Source: Micromonospora cremea (lineage in GTDB: Bacteria; Actinomycetota; Actinomycetes; Mycobacteriales; Micromonosporaceae). From it: 64,000 nucleotides of DNA. Where the stretch lies: positions 1-64,000 of the forward strand of contig NZ_FSQT01000001.1 of NCBI RefSeq assembly GCF_900143515.1, in the 5' to 3' direction. The translations under genes and the position numbers were made by a program. Below are positions 52,389-60,555 of the stretch, one piece after another (position 1 is the stretch's first letter; every line of letters starts with the position of its first letter). Under the pieces are notes generated by a model, which was not told the origin of the DNA, searched no databases, and saw nothing but the letters and a program-made list of their open reading frames with translations.

Positions 52389-54449
52389 ATGAACCGACGA
52401 CTGGCCGCGCTGGCCAACGCGCACGGCGTGTCCACCTGGTACGAGGACTGGCGGCACCGCCGAGTCGAGGTCGCGCCGGAGACCGTCGTCGGCGTGCTCG
52501 GGCTGCTCGGCGTCGACGCCACCAGCCCGGCGGCCGTCGCCGACGCGCTCACCGCCGCCCGCGCGGTCGACCGGGCCGCCCTGCCGGCGACGGTGGTGCT
52601 CACCCACGGCACCGGTCGGGCGCTGCCCGGCCCGGGCGCGGTGACCCTGGAGGACGGCGGTCGTCGCGCGGTCGACGGCGAGCTACCGGCGGACCTGCCG
52701 CTGGGCTGGCACCGGCTGGCCTGCGCCGACCGGGAGGCGACGCTGGTGGTGGTGCCCCGTCGGCTGCCCGTGCCGCCGCGCACCTGGGGGTGGATGCTCC
52801 AGCTCTACGCGCTCACCTCGGAACGCTCCTGGGGCATGGGCGATCTCGGCGACCTCGCCGATTTCACCGGCTGGGCCGGTGCCACCGGTGCCGGGCTGGT
52901 GCTCCTCAACCCGCTGCACGCGGTCGGGCCGGCGCACCCGGTGGCCGCGTCGCCGTACTCGCCGGCCAGCCGACGCTTCGTCAACCCGCTCTACCTGCGG
53001 GTCAGCGACACCGCCGCGTACCGGGCGGCGGATCCGGCGACCCGGGCGGTGGTCGACGCGCTGCGCCCCGACCGCGGCGACCTGATCGACTACGACGAGG
53101 TGTGGGCCGCCAAGCGGCACGCGCTGGAGCTGCTGCACCCGTACGCCCACCCGGTGGACCTTGCCGCGGACCCGGCGCTGACCACGTTCGCCACCTGGTG
53201 CGCGCTGGCCGAGCGGCACGGCAACGACTGGCGGGCCTGGCCCGCGGAGCTGCACCAGCCGGACGCCCCGGCGGTCGCCGAGCAGCGCCGTCAGCTCGCC
53301 GATCGGGTGGTGTTCCATGCCTGGCTGCAACACCTCTGCGACGAGCAGCTCGACGCGGTCACGGCGGCGGCCCGGGCGGCCGGGATGCCGGTCGGGGTGG
53401 TGCACGACCTGGCCGTCGGCATCGACCCGGGCGGTGCGGACGGCTGGCAGCTCGCCGACGTGCTGGCCCAGGGCGTGCGGGTCGGTGCCCCGCCGGACGA
53501 CTTCAACCAGCTCGGCCAGGACTGGGGCCTCGCCGCGTGGCGGCCGGACCGGCTCGCCGACACCGGGTACGCGGCCTACCGGGACATGCTGCGGCGGACC
53601 CTGCGGCACGCCGGTGGGCTGCGGGTCGACCACGTCGCGGGGCTGTGGCGGCTGTGGTGGGTGCCGCCGGGCGCCGGGGCGGCCGAGGGCACCTACGTCC
53701 GCTACGACGCCGAAGCGATGCTCGGCATCCTCGCGCTGGAGGCGCACCGGGCCGGAGCGGTGGTGGTCGGCGAGGACCTCGGTACCGTCCAGCCGGCGGT
53801 CACCCGGGGGCTTCGCGGGCGCAACATCCTCGGTTCGACCGTGCTGTGGTTCGCCCGGGACGACGACGGCGGCTTCGTCCCGCCGGCGCGCTGGCCGCGC
53901 AACGCGCTTGCCACGATCTCCACCCACGACCTGCCGACCGCGCCCGGGTTCCTGACCGGTGAACACGTCCGGGTACGCGACGAGCTGAAACTGCTCAGCA
54001 CCGACGTGGCGGTGGAGCGGGCACGCGCCGTCGCGGAGCGGGAGCAGCTGCTGGCGATGCTGCGCGCCGAGGCGCTGCTGCCCGATGCGGGAGGTCCGGC
54101 CGGCGCGGTGCCGCAGGCCGGCGCCGGCGCGCACGACCCGGCGGCGCAGGGGTCCGCCCCGCTCAGCGACGGCGCGGGGGAGCCGGCCCGGCCGGATGAC
54201 GGCGAGGTGGTGGTGGCGATGCACGCCGCGCTCGCGGCCAGCCCGACCCGGCTGCTCGGCGTCTCCCTCTACGACGTGCTGGGCGAGGTGCGCCAGCCGA
54301 ACATGCCGGGCACGGTGGACGAGTATCCGAACTGGCGGCTGCCGCTGCCGGCGACCGTGGCGCAGATCCGCGCGGATCCGCGGGTGGCCCGGGTCGTCGA
54401 GCTGCTCACCGCGGCCCGGCCGCGATCGCCCCGCCCGGCCGAGGACTGA
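52389..54449 (+). CDS. malQ: 4-alpha-glucanotransferase (amylomaltase, GH77)
   Basis: A 686-residue GH77 enzyme that transfers alpha-1,4-glucan segments between maltooligosaccharides. Catalytic parts: nucleophile Asp in GLRVDHVAGLWRLWW, acid/base Glu in VVVGEDLGTVQP and third Asp in ISTHDLPTAPGF. The front region (RLAALANAHGVSTWYEDWRHRRVEV) is the actinobacterial N-terminal extension. Near the C-terminus, about 50 residues rich in Ala/Gly/Pro are inserted between LRAEALLPDAG and GEVVVAMHAAL. Together with the importer upstream it points to use of maltodextrin or trehalose-linked glucan. Confidence 0.92.
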   Translation: MNRRLAALANAHGVSTWYEDWRHRRVEVAPETVVGVLGLLGVDATSPAAVADALTAARAVDRAALPATVVLTHGTGRALPGPGAVTLEDGGRRAVDGELPADLPLGWHRLACADREATLVVVPRRLPVPPRTWGWMLQLYALTSERSWGMGDLGDLADFTGWAGATGAGLVLLNPLHAVGPAHPVAASPYSPASRRFVNPLYLRVSDTAAYRAADPATRAVVDALRPDRGDLIDYDEVWAAKRHALELLHPYAHPVDLAADPALTTFATWCALAERHGNDWRAWPAELHQPDAPAVAEQRRQLADRVVFHAWLQHLCDEQLDAVTAAARAAGMPVGVVHDLAVGIDPGGADGWQLADVLAQGVRVGAPPDDFNQLGQDWGLAAWRPDRLADTGYAAYRDMLRRTLRHAGGLRVDHVAGLWRLWWVPPGAGAAEGTYVRYDAEAMLGILALEAHRAGAVVVGEDLGTVQPAVTRGLRGRNILGSTVLWFARDDDGGFVPPARWPRNALATISTHDLPTAPGFLTGEHVRVRDELKLLSTDVAVERARAVAEREQLLAMLRAEALLPDAGGPAGAVPQAGAGAHDPAAQGSAPLSDGAGEPARPDDGEVVVAMHAALAASPTRLLGVSLYDVLGEVRQPNMPGTVDEYPNWRLPLPATVAQIRADPRVARVVELLTAARPRSPRPAED

Positions 54450-54466
54450 CGCCGGGCGCGCCCCGG

Positions 54467-55576
54467 TCAGGCCGGCCAGTCGACCCGGGGCGGCAGGCCG
54501 AGGAAGTCGGCGTACCGCCCCAGGGCTCGCTCCACCCGGCCACGTTCACCGGCGTCCACCGGTGTCAGCGGCTGGATCGTCACAGTGACCGCGGCCCGGG
54601 TGATGCGCCGCTTCCACAGGCCCACCACCCGGCCGGCCCGCACCACGGTGGCCTGGAAGATGCCGTTGTTGCCCGGCACGACGGCCGCCTGGTGGGCGGG
54701 ATCGAGCATCAGCGCGCGATCCCGGTAGCCGAGCAGGTACTCGTCGAAGCCGGGCAGCACCAGCACGTCGTCGACCGGCGTGCGCGGCGCGTCGGCCAAC
54801 GCCACGTCGGCGTACATCTCCTCGCCGTCGACCCGCACCACGGTCAGCGCGTCGCCGGCGGCGGCCAGCCCGCGCCGCGCGTCGGTCAGGGTGAGGCCGG
54901 TCCAGCCGGCGAACTCGCGGGCGGTGACCGGCCCGTGCCCGCGCACGTAGCGGTGGGCGAGCAGGGCGAGGGCCTCCTCCCGATCCAGGCGGCGCGGCCC
55001 GGGCGCCCACTCGTCGAGCAGCGCGAAGGTCTGGTCGGTGCCGACGTTCGGCGCCAGGCAGGTCACCCCGCGCACACTGACGTACCACAGCAGGTGGTAG
55101 CCGCGCTGGCTGTCGGTGTCCAGGCCGGCCGCGCGGAGGGTGGCCAGACACTGCGCCCGGGTGAGCCGGCCGCCGCCGGCCAGCGCGGTGCCGAGCACGT
55201 CCACCGCCCGGTCCGCGTCAGCGTCGGTGAGCCCGAGCTGCGCCCGGCGGGTCGCCGCGCCGGCCAGCGACCGGACGCCGGTCACCTCCAGCATCCAGCG
55301 CGCGTCGGCGGGCGGAACGAGGTGCACGGTGCCCCGCATCGGCCACGTGCGCAGCGCCTCCCGCCGTTCCAGGGCCGCCTGCACGTCGGCCACGGTCCGC
55401 CCGGGCAACCGGGCGCCTAGCGACCACAGCCCGCTGGCCAGGTCCTGCGCCTGCATGGCGCCGAACCACTCGACCACCTCGGCGACGCTGTCGGGTCGCG
55501 TGGTCGGATGCGGGCGCAGCAGCAGACTGGTCATCCGCAGCGCCAACGCGTCGGCCGCGCTGAGGTCGACGGGCAT
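54467..55576 (-). CDS. AlkZ/YcaQ-superfamily (HTH_42) DNA glycosylase-like protein
   Basis: A 369-residue protein of the HTH_42 superfamily with tandem winged helices. The front has WFGAMQAQDLASGLWSLGARL, which contains the Q-x-Q motif (MQAQ, about residues 40-43) that in AlkZ-type enzymes carries the glycosylase activity, and the end has VLPGFDEYLLGYRDR and ATVVRAGRVVGLWKRR typical of the group. AlkZ unhooks interstrand DNA crosslinks; many actinobacterial homologues have unknown substrates. Converges with malQ, 17 bp between stops. ATG 55576. Confidence 0.85.
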   Translation of the reverse strand: MPVDLSAADALALRMTSLLLRPHPTTRPDSVAEVVEWFGAMQAQDLASGLWSLGARLPGRTVADVQAALERREALRTWPMRGTVHLVPPADARWMLEVTGVRSLAGAATRRAQLGLTDADADRAVDVLGTALAGGGRLTRAQCLATLRAAGLDTDSQRGYHLLWYVSVRGVTCLAPNVGTDQTFALLDEWAPGPRRLDREEALALLAHRYVRGHGPVTAREFAGWTGLTLTDARRGLAAAGDALTVVRVDGEEMYADVALADAPRTPVDDVLVLPGFDEYLLGYRDRALMLDPAHQAAVVPGNNGIFQATVVRAGRVVGLWKRRITRAAVTVTIQPLTPVDAGERGRVERALGRYADFLGLPPRVDWPA

Positions 55577-55748
55577 GGACGCGCTCCTTCCGGTTGCCGG
55601 GCCGCCAGCCTAGGGCCACCCACCGACGCCCGGGTCGACACGACACCCCGCATGCCCGCAGCCCGGGTCACAGCCGGGGGCATAACGGCCGGCGCAGTGG
55701 GGAATCGGCCGACCGGAAGTGCGCGCGCCGCGCGCAGAAGGGAGTGTC

Positions 55749-56132
55749 ATGACTGCCGCAAGCGAACCGGCCCGGGGTACTGGCGCACCAGCCCGGTCCC
55801 GGCAGGGCACCGGCGCCAAGACCAGCGCGGCCGCCACCTTCGCTCTGGTCTTCGGGGTGTCCGGGCTGATCAGCGTGTTGACCGCGATCCTGGCCTGGGT
55901 CGGCCTGGTGCTCGGGATCATCGGGATCATCCTGGGCATCGTCGGGCTGAAGATGGCGCGTCGACCAGGGGTGACCGGCCGGGGTGTGGCCATCGGCGGC
56001 CTGGTGCTCAGCATCCTGGCGGTGCTGATCGGCCTGGGCCTCGCCGCGGGCATCACCACCTTCCTCAACAACGAGGGCGCGGTGAACCGCCTCCAGCAGC
56101 AGGTCGACGACCTGCGGGACAGGCTGGACTGA
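55749..56132 (+). CDS. DUF4190-type small membrane protein
   Basis: A 127-residue protein with a polar Ala/Thr-rich N-terminus, two Gly/Ile/Leu-rich membrane segments (about 33-70 and 80-108; GLVLGIIGIILGIVGLKMARR) and a short coiled-coil tail (LQQQVDDLRDRLD) outside. The pattern is DUF4190. A GAAGGGAG site precedes the ATG. Function unknown. A strong hairpin follows the gene. Confidence 0.8.
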   Translation: MTAASEPARGTGAPARSRQGTGAKTSAAATFALVFGVSGLISVLTAILAWVGLVLGIIGIILGIVGLKMARRPGVTGRGVAIGGLVLSILAVLIGLGLAAGITTFLNNEGAVNRLQQQVDDLRDRLD

Positions 56133-56144
56133 GCCAGAGGCTTC

Positions 56145-56190
56145 GTTCACCGAGCGTGGGCGACGACTCTCCGGCCCACGCTCGGTGAAC
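56145..56190. terminator. Perfect 17-bp hairpin
   Basis: GTTCACCGAGCGTGGGC (56145-56161) pairs without mismatch with 56174-56190 across a 12-base loop. It begins 12 bp after the DUF4190 stop and ends 46 bp before the promoter of the HipA-like gene; the likely terminator of the former. Confidence 0.8.
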
Positions 56191-56235
56191 GTGGTCGCGC
56201 GCGACACTGTCGGCGGGCGCGGCCGGCGATCACAG

Positions 56236-56241
56236 TAGGGT
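56236..56241 (+). promoter_or_regulatory. -10-like hexamer of a leaderless gene
   Basis: TAGGGT lies exactly 7 bases before the GTG at 56249, and the leader-peptide gene at 60445 has the same hexamer at the same distance on the minus strand. No ribosome binding site is present between, so transcription probably begins at the start codon. Confidence 0.55.
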
Positions 56242-56248
56242 GGGCGAC

Positions 56249-57007
56249 GTGCTCCGCCAGGTCACCGCTATCCGCTACGTCACCCCGCTCCGCGAGGGTG
56301 GCTCGCTGCCCGGCGTGGTGGAGGCCGACGACCTCGGCACGTACGTGGCGAAGTTCCGAGGCGCTGGGCAGGGGCCCAAGGCGCTGGTGGCCGAGGTGAT
56401 CTGCGGTGAGCTGGCCCGCCGGCTGGAGCTGCGGGTGCCGCCGCTGGTGGTGCTCGACATCGACCCGGTGATCGGGCGGGCCGAGCCCGACCAGGAGGTG
56501 CAGGAACTGCTGCGCAACAGCGGCGGCGCCAACCTGGGCATGGACTTCCTGCCGGGGGCGCTGGGCTTCGACCCGGTCGCGCACCCCGTCGACCCGATGC
56601 TGGCCTCGCGCGTGCTCTGGTTCGACGCGTACGTGGAGAACGTGGACCGGAGCTGGCGCAACCCGAACCTGCTGGTCTGGCACCGGGAGCTGTGGCTGAT
56701 CGACCACGGTGCCTCCCTGTACTTCCACCACAACTGGCCGCGCGCCGCCGCAGCGGTGCACCGGGCCTACCGGGGCGAGGACCACGTGCTGGCGCCGCAC
56801 GCCTCCCGACTGGCCGAGGCCGACGCCGAGCTGGCACCACGGGTCACCCCGGAGCTGCTCACCGAGGTGCTGGCGTTGGTGCCGGAGGAGTGGCTGACCG
56901 CCGCCGACTTCGACTCGGCCGACGTGGCGCGGGAGGCGTACCTGGCGCACCTGTCCGCCCGGGTCGCCCGCACCGCCGACTGGCTGCCGCAGGGGAACGC
57001 GGCATGA
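56249..57007 (+). CDS. HipA-like kinase (short form)
   Basis: A 252-residue HipA-type kinase-fold protein, little more than half the length of HipA. The P-loop region is GTYVAKFRGAGQGPKALVAEVICGELARRL, the catalytic loop is VENVDRSWRNPNLL and the metal-binding DFG-equivalent is LIDHGAS. The C-terminal helical bundle is reduced. GTG 56249 is chosen because of the -10-like TAGGGT 7 bases upstream; an in-frame GTG lies at 56240. It overlaps the DUF3037 gene (ATGA). No HipB-type helix-turn-helix gene is next to it, so a classical toxin-antitoxin unit is not evident. Confidence 0.82.
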   Translation: MLRQVTAIRYVTPLREGGSLPGVVEADDLGTYVAKFRGAGQGPKALVAEVICGELARRLELRVPPLVVLDIDPVIGRAEPDQEVQELLRNSGGANLGMDFLPGALGFDPVAHPVDPMLASRVLWFDAYVENVDRSWRNPNLLVWHRELWLIDHGASLYFHHNWPRAAAAVHRAYRGEDHVLAPHASRLAEADAELAPRVTPELLTEVLALVPEEWLTAADFDSADVAREAYLAHLSARVARTADWLPQGNAA

Positions 57008-57372
57008 GGCGACCATTCGAGTACGCCGTCATCCGGCTGGTGCCCCGCATCGAGCGCGGCGAGCAGATCAACGTCGGGGTGCTGCTCTACTGCCAGCAGC
57101 TCGACTTCCTGTCCGCGCGGACGCACCTGGACGTCGACCGGGTCCGCGCGCTGGCGCCGGACCTCGACCTGCCGGCGGTGGCCGAGGTGCTGGACTCCTG
57201 GGACCGGACCTGCGCCGGTGACGGGCCGGCGGCCCGGATGCGGCTCGGCGAGCGGTTCCACTGGCTGGCCGCGCCGCGCAGCACGATGATCCAGACCGGG
57301 CCGGTGCACACCGGGCTCACCAACGACCCGGCGGCGGAGCTGGAGCGACTGATGGCGGCCCTGGTCCGCTGA
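57004..57372 (+). CDS. DUF3037 protein, partner of the HipA-like kinase
   Basis: A 122-residue protein (FEYAVIRLVPRIERGEQINVGVLLYCQQLDFLSAR...RFHWLAAPRSTMIQTGPVHTGLTNDP) of the DUF3037 type. No DNA-binding motif is seen. Its ATG overlaps the kinase stop, so the two proteins are produced together and may interact. In position it corresponds to an antitoxin or substrate protein, but this is unproven. Confidence 0.8.
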   Translation: MRRPFEYAVIRLVPRIERGEQINVGVLLYCQQLDFLSARTHLDVDRVRALAPDLDLPAVAEVLDSWDRTCAGDGPAARMRLGERFHWLAAPRSTMIQTGPVHTGLTNDPAAELERLMAALVR

Positions 57373-57646
57373 ACGGGGCGTGACCGGGCCACAGGCCCCT
57401 GACCGCGCTACGCCAGCCCCGTTGCCGGCGGAGCGCGATCCCCCGTTCAGGCGCCCGGCGGCGGATGCTCCCGTCGGCACCAGTGGGACCAGGATCGCGT
57501 CCCGTGCCCGCCGTGGGGCTGGCACGCCCGGTAACTTGCGGAAAAATTGAGCCCGCCGTCGGCGGGGCAGCGTGGGCCGGATGCCGTTTGACGGCGCAAG
57601 CAACGGGTAGTCGCCGGAGCTGACTCAGACAGAAGGGGAACATCTG

Positions 57647-58264
57647 ATGGCTGCCCAGACCAAGGTAGCGGTGATCTACTACAGCGCCACCGGCACCACG
57701 TACCAGATGGCGCAGGCCGTGTGCGAGGCCGCCGGCGACGCCGGTGCCGACGTGCGCCTGCGCAAGGTACGCGAGCTGGCGCCGGACGAGGCGATTCGCT
57801 CCAATTCGGGTTGGCAGGCGCACCAACTGGAAACCCAGGACGTGCCCGAGGCGATGGTCGACGACCTGGCCTGGGCCGACGTGGCGATTCTCGGCGCGCC
57901 CACCCGGTACGGCATCATCGCCGCCCAGCTGAAGCAGTTCATCGACACCACCGGTCCGCTCTGGTCCCAGGGCGGTCTGGCCAACAAGGTCTACTCCGGC
58001 TTCACCTCGACGGGGACGGCGCACGGCGGCCACGAGACCACGCTGACCTCACTCTTCAACGTCTTCTACCACTGGGGTGGCATCGTGGTCACCCCCGGCT
58101 ACACCGACACCAGCCAGTTCATCGCCGGCAACCCGTACGGCGCCTCGCACACCAGCAACAACGGGGAGATCGCCCCGGACAGCGTGGCACTCGGCGCCGC
58201 CGCGCTCACGGCCCGCCGGGCGGTGCAGATCGGCACCGCGCTGAAGAAGGGCCTGGCCAGCTGA
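57647..58264 (+). CDS. wrbA: NAD(P)H:quinone oxidoreductase, WrbA type
   Basis: A 205-residue flavodoxin-fold oxidoreductase. The FMN phosphate loop is YYSATGTTYQMAQAV; PTRYGIIAAQLKQFIDTTGPLW and GTAHGGHETT are WrbA signatures. It reduces quinones by two electrons and limits semiquinone formation, in the cytoplasm as a tetramer. A GAAGGGGAA site precedes the ATG. The 274-bp gap upstream shows no other gene. Confidence 0.9.
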   Translation: MAAQTKVAVIYYSATGTTYQMAQAVCEAAGDAGADVRLRKVRELAPDEAIRSNSGWQAHQLETQDVPEAMVDDLAWADVAILGAPTRYGIIAAQLKQFIDTTGPLWSQGGLANKVYSGFTSTGTAHGGHETTLTSLFNVFYHWGGIVVTPGYTDTSQFIAGNPYGASHTSNNGEIAPDSVALGAAALTARRAVQIGTALKKGLAS

Positions 58265-58369
58265 CCGAGGCGGGACCGGCTGACCGACGCGGGGACCGGC
58301 GGCGCGGGCGGGGGCTCTCGGCCCGTCCGCACCGCCGGTCGATGTCAGCCGTACCCCCGCGCGGGGTGA

Positions 58370-60292
58370 CTATGCCCGCCCCCCGGCCGCGGACAGCTCG
58401 TCCGGGTGGGGCGCCGGCAGCAGGTCGCCCAGCAGCTCGGTCAGCACGGCGAGCCCGTCCGGGCTGAGCACCGACTCCGGATGGAACTGCACCCCGGCGA
58501 AGCCGCGCCCGCGTAGGGCGTGCACGGCGCCGTCGCCCGCGTCCCGGGCCAGCTCCACCGGCCCGTACGCGGTGTCCAGCCGGTCCGCCCCGGCACGAGC
58601 GGTGAACGTGGAGTAGAAGCCCACCCGGCGGGCGCGCCCGAACAGCGGCACCTCTCGTTGCAAGCCCTGGTACGGCGCCTCCCGACGGTGCAGCGGCAGC
58701 CCCAACAGCCCGGCCAGCACCTGATGGCCGAGGCACACCGCGAGCGTCGGCCGGCCGCTGGCCAGCAGCCCGGTCAGCAGCCCCCGCAGCGCCACTATCT
58801 TCGGCGCGTCCGGGCTGCCCGGGTCACCCGGTCCGGGCCCGGCCACCACGAGGTCGTAGGCGTCGAGGGGGCCGCTGGCGTGCCACGGTCGCAGCGTGAC
58901 CACCAGACCCAACGCGCCCAGCTGGTGGGCCAGCATCCCGGTGAAGGTGTCCTCGGCGTCCACGATCAGCGCCCGGCGGCCGACCAGCCCGGGCAGCCCC
59001 GGCGCGTCCGGTGCCCGCTGGTCCAGCCAGAACCGCGCCAGCGGGGCGTTACGCGCGGCCAGCGCGTCGCGTACCGCCGGATCGTCGGCCAGCCGCGCGA
59101 CCGGCCCGCGGCCGCCACCGGGCGCCGCCGGGCCGAGACCGAGCGCGGCCAGCACCCCGGCCGCCTTGGCGTGCGTCTCGGCCACCTCGCCGGCCGCCGT
59201 CGAGTGCCGGACCAGGGTGGCGCCCACCGGCACCCGCAGCCGGCCGGTGGGGGAGATCTCGGCGGTACGGATCAGGATCGGCGCGTCCAACGTCTGCCGG
59301 CCCGCGTCGTCGTGGCCGAGCAGGGCCAGCACACCCGCGTAGTAGCCCCGGCCGACGCGCTCGTGTCGGGCGATCACCCGGCACGCGTTCTCCATCGGGC
59401 TGCCGGTCACTGTGGGGGCGAACATCGTCTCCCGCAGCACCTCCCGCACGTCGCGGGTGCCCCGTCCGGCGAGCAGGTACTCGGTGTGCGCCAGGTGTGA
59501 CATCTCCTTGAGGTACGGGCCGATCACCTGGCCGCCGTGCTCGGCGACGGTCGCCATCATCTTCAGCTCCTCGTCGAGCACCATGTACAGCTCCTCGACC
59601 TCCTTGGGATCGGCGAGGAAGCGCAGCAGCGCCGCCCGGTCCGAAGCGCCGCCGGCGGGCCGGAAGGTGCCGCTGATCGGGTTCATCATCACCAGCCCGT
59701 CGTCGACGCTGACGTGCCGCTCCGGGCTGGCGCCGACCAGGGTCCGGGCGCCGGTGTGCACCACGAACGTCCAGTAGGCGCCGCGCTCGGCGACCAGCAG
59801 CCGGCGCAGCGCGGCCAGCGCGGCCACCAGCGGCGGGCCCTGCACAGTGGCGTGCAGGGTGCGGTGGATGACGAAGTTGGCGCCCTCGCCACGGCCGATC
59901 TCGTCGGCCAGCACCCGCTGCACGGTCCCCGCATACTCCTCGTCGGTGACGTCGAACGCGGCGTCGACGGCGCGCACCGGCTCGTCGGGCAGCGCGGCCA
60001 GCGCGTCGGCCAGGGCGATCCGGTGGTGCTCGCGGACCTGGAGGCACTCCAGCGGGGCGCCGTCGTCGACGCAGGCGAACCCGCGTTCGGTGATCTGCCG
60101 GTAGGGCACGATGGCCAGCGTCCGCGCCCCGGGCATTCCGGGTGGCAGCGGAATGTCCGCCAGCTGGTCCACGGCGTCGACCGGGCCGGTGAACAGCTCC
60201 AGGTCGTCGGCGCCCTCGCGGCGCAGCAGCGCGAAGGGGCCGGGGTCGACGCCGCGGACGACGGCGGCGAGCAGGTCGGTCAGGTGGGTCAT
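58370..60292 (-). CDS. Anthranilate-synthase-type fusion (TrpE-TrpG / PhzE-like)
   Basis: A 640-residue fusion. Residues 1-420 are a chorismate-binding TrpE/PhzE domain (GANFVIHRTL; GASPERHVSV; MNPISGTFRPAGG; EVEELYMVLDEELKMMA; APTVTGSPMENACRVIARHE; GRGYYAGVLALLG). Residues about 435-630 are a class I glutamine amidotransferase (Cys in AVCLGHQVLAGLLGLP; His-x-Glu in GVQFHPES). It would make anthranilate from chorismate and glutamine, or aminodeoxyisochorismate if PhzE-like. The upstream leader peptide with adjacent Trp codons and hairpins argues for control by tryptophan and so for a role in Trp supply. No phenazine or other pathway genes lie nearby. Confidence 0.87.
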   Translation of the reverse strand: MTHLTDLLAAVVRGVDPGPFALLRREGADDLELFTGPVDAVDQLADIPLPPGMPGARTLAIVPYRQITERGFACVDDGAPLECLQVREHHRIALADALAALPDEPVRAVDAAFDVTDEEYAGTVQRVLADEIGRGEGANFVIHRTLHATVQGPPLVAALAALRRLLVAERGAYWTFVVHTGARTLVGASPERHVSVDDGLVMMNPISGTFRPAGGASDRAALLRFLADPKEVEELYMVLDEELKMMATVAEHGGQVIGPYLKEMSHLAHTEYLLAGRGTRDVREVLRETMFAPTVTGSPMENACRVIARHERVGRGYYAGVLALLGHDDAGRQTLDAPILIRTAEISPTGRLRVPVGATLVRHSTAAGEVAETHAKAAGVLAALGLGPAAPGGGRGPVARLADDPAVRDALAARNAPLARFWLDQRAPDAPGLPGLVGRRALIVDAEDTFTGMLAHQLGALGLVVTLRPWHASGPLDAYDLVVAGPGPGDPGSPDAPKIVALRGLLTGLLASGRPTLAVCLGHQVLAGLLGLPLHRREAPYQGLQREVPLFGRARRVGFYSTFTARAGADRLDTAYGPVELARDAGDGAVHALRGRGFAGVQFHPESVLSPDGLAVLTELLGDLLPAPHPDELSAAGGRA

Positions 60293-60352
60293 CGGAGTCT
60301 CCGTCGGGCCGGGCGCCGCCGGGTGGGGCGGCCATCGGGGCCGGGAGATCCG

Positions 60353-60423
60353 GCGGCCGCCTCGATGGCGGCCGCGTGGATGGAGCTACGCGCGGTAGGT
60401 GGCCGCCAGGTTGGCGGGCCACC
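60353..60423 (-). promoter_or_regulatory. Candidate Trp attenuator hairpins
   Basis: On the minus strand, the first hairpin (60423-60398) pairs GGTGGC with GCCACC and CGCCA with TGGCG across one bulged C; its 5' arm starts within the tandem Trp codons of the leader peptide. A second hairpin, a perfect 9-bp stem GCGGCCGCC with loop ATCGA (60375-60353), follows the leader stop codon. The two could exchange with other pairings as the ribosome stalls at the Trp codons. No U-tract is present, so termination or masking of the downstream start may be the mechanism. Confidence 0.6.
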
Positions 60424-60445
60424 AGCAGGTCAGGTGCGCGAGCAT
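60386..60445 (-). CDS. trpL: Tryptophan leader peptide
   Basis: A 19-codon reading frame, MLAHLTCWWPANLAATYRA, with two adjacent Trp codons (TGGTGG at 60424-60419), ends 93 bp before the anthranilate-synthase-type fusion. The ATG is 7 bases after TAGGGT with no ribosome site, so the transcript probably begins at the ATG. Trp-rich leaders before trpE are established in Streptomyces and other actinobacteria for ribosome-mediated attenuation. Here the adjacent WW and the hairpin beginning at these codons support the same type of control. Confidence 0.72.
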   Translation of the reverse strand: MLAHLTCWWPANLAATYRA

Positions 60446-60555
60446 GCGATCCACCCTACGCGCCCACCGCCCGCCCGGGTAGCCGATCGGGCGTACCGGT
60501 GCGCCCGGCCGGACCAGCGTTCCGGCACGCCCGGTACCGGGTAACTTGACCGGCG

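Noticed and set aside
56249..57372. Classical HipBA toxin-antitoxin system
   Set aside because: The kinase is much shorter than HipA and the partner is DUF3037 without a helix-turn-helix; no HipB-like gene is adjacent.
58370..60292. A phenazine biosynthesis locus, suggested by the PhzE-like fusion
   Set aside because: No other phz-type genes are present and the Trp leader argues for tryptophan control.
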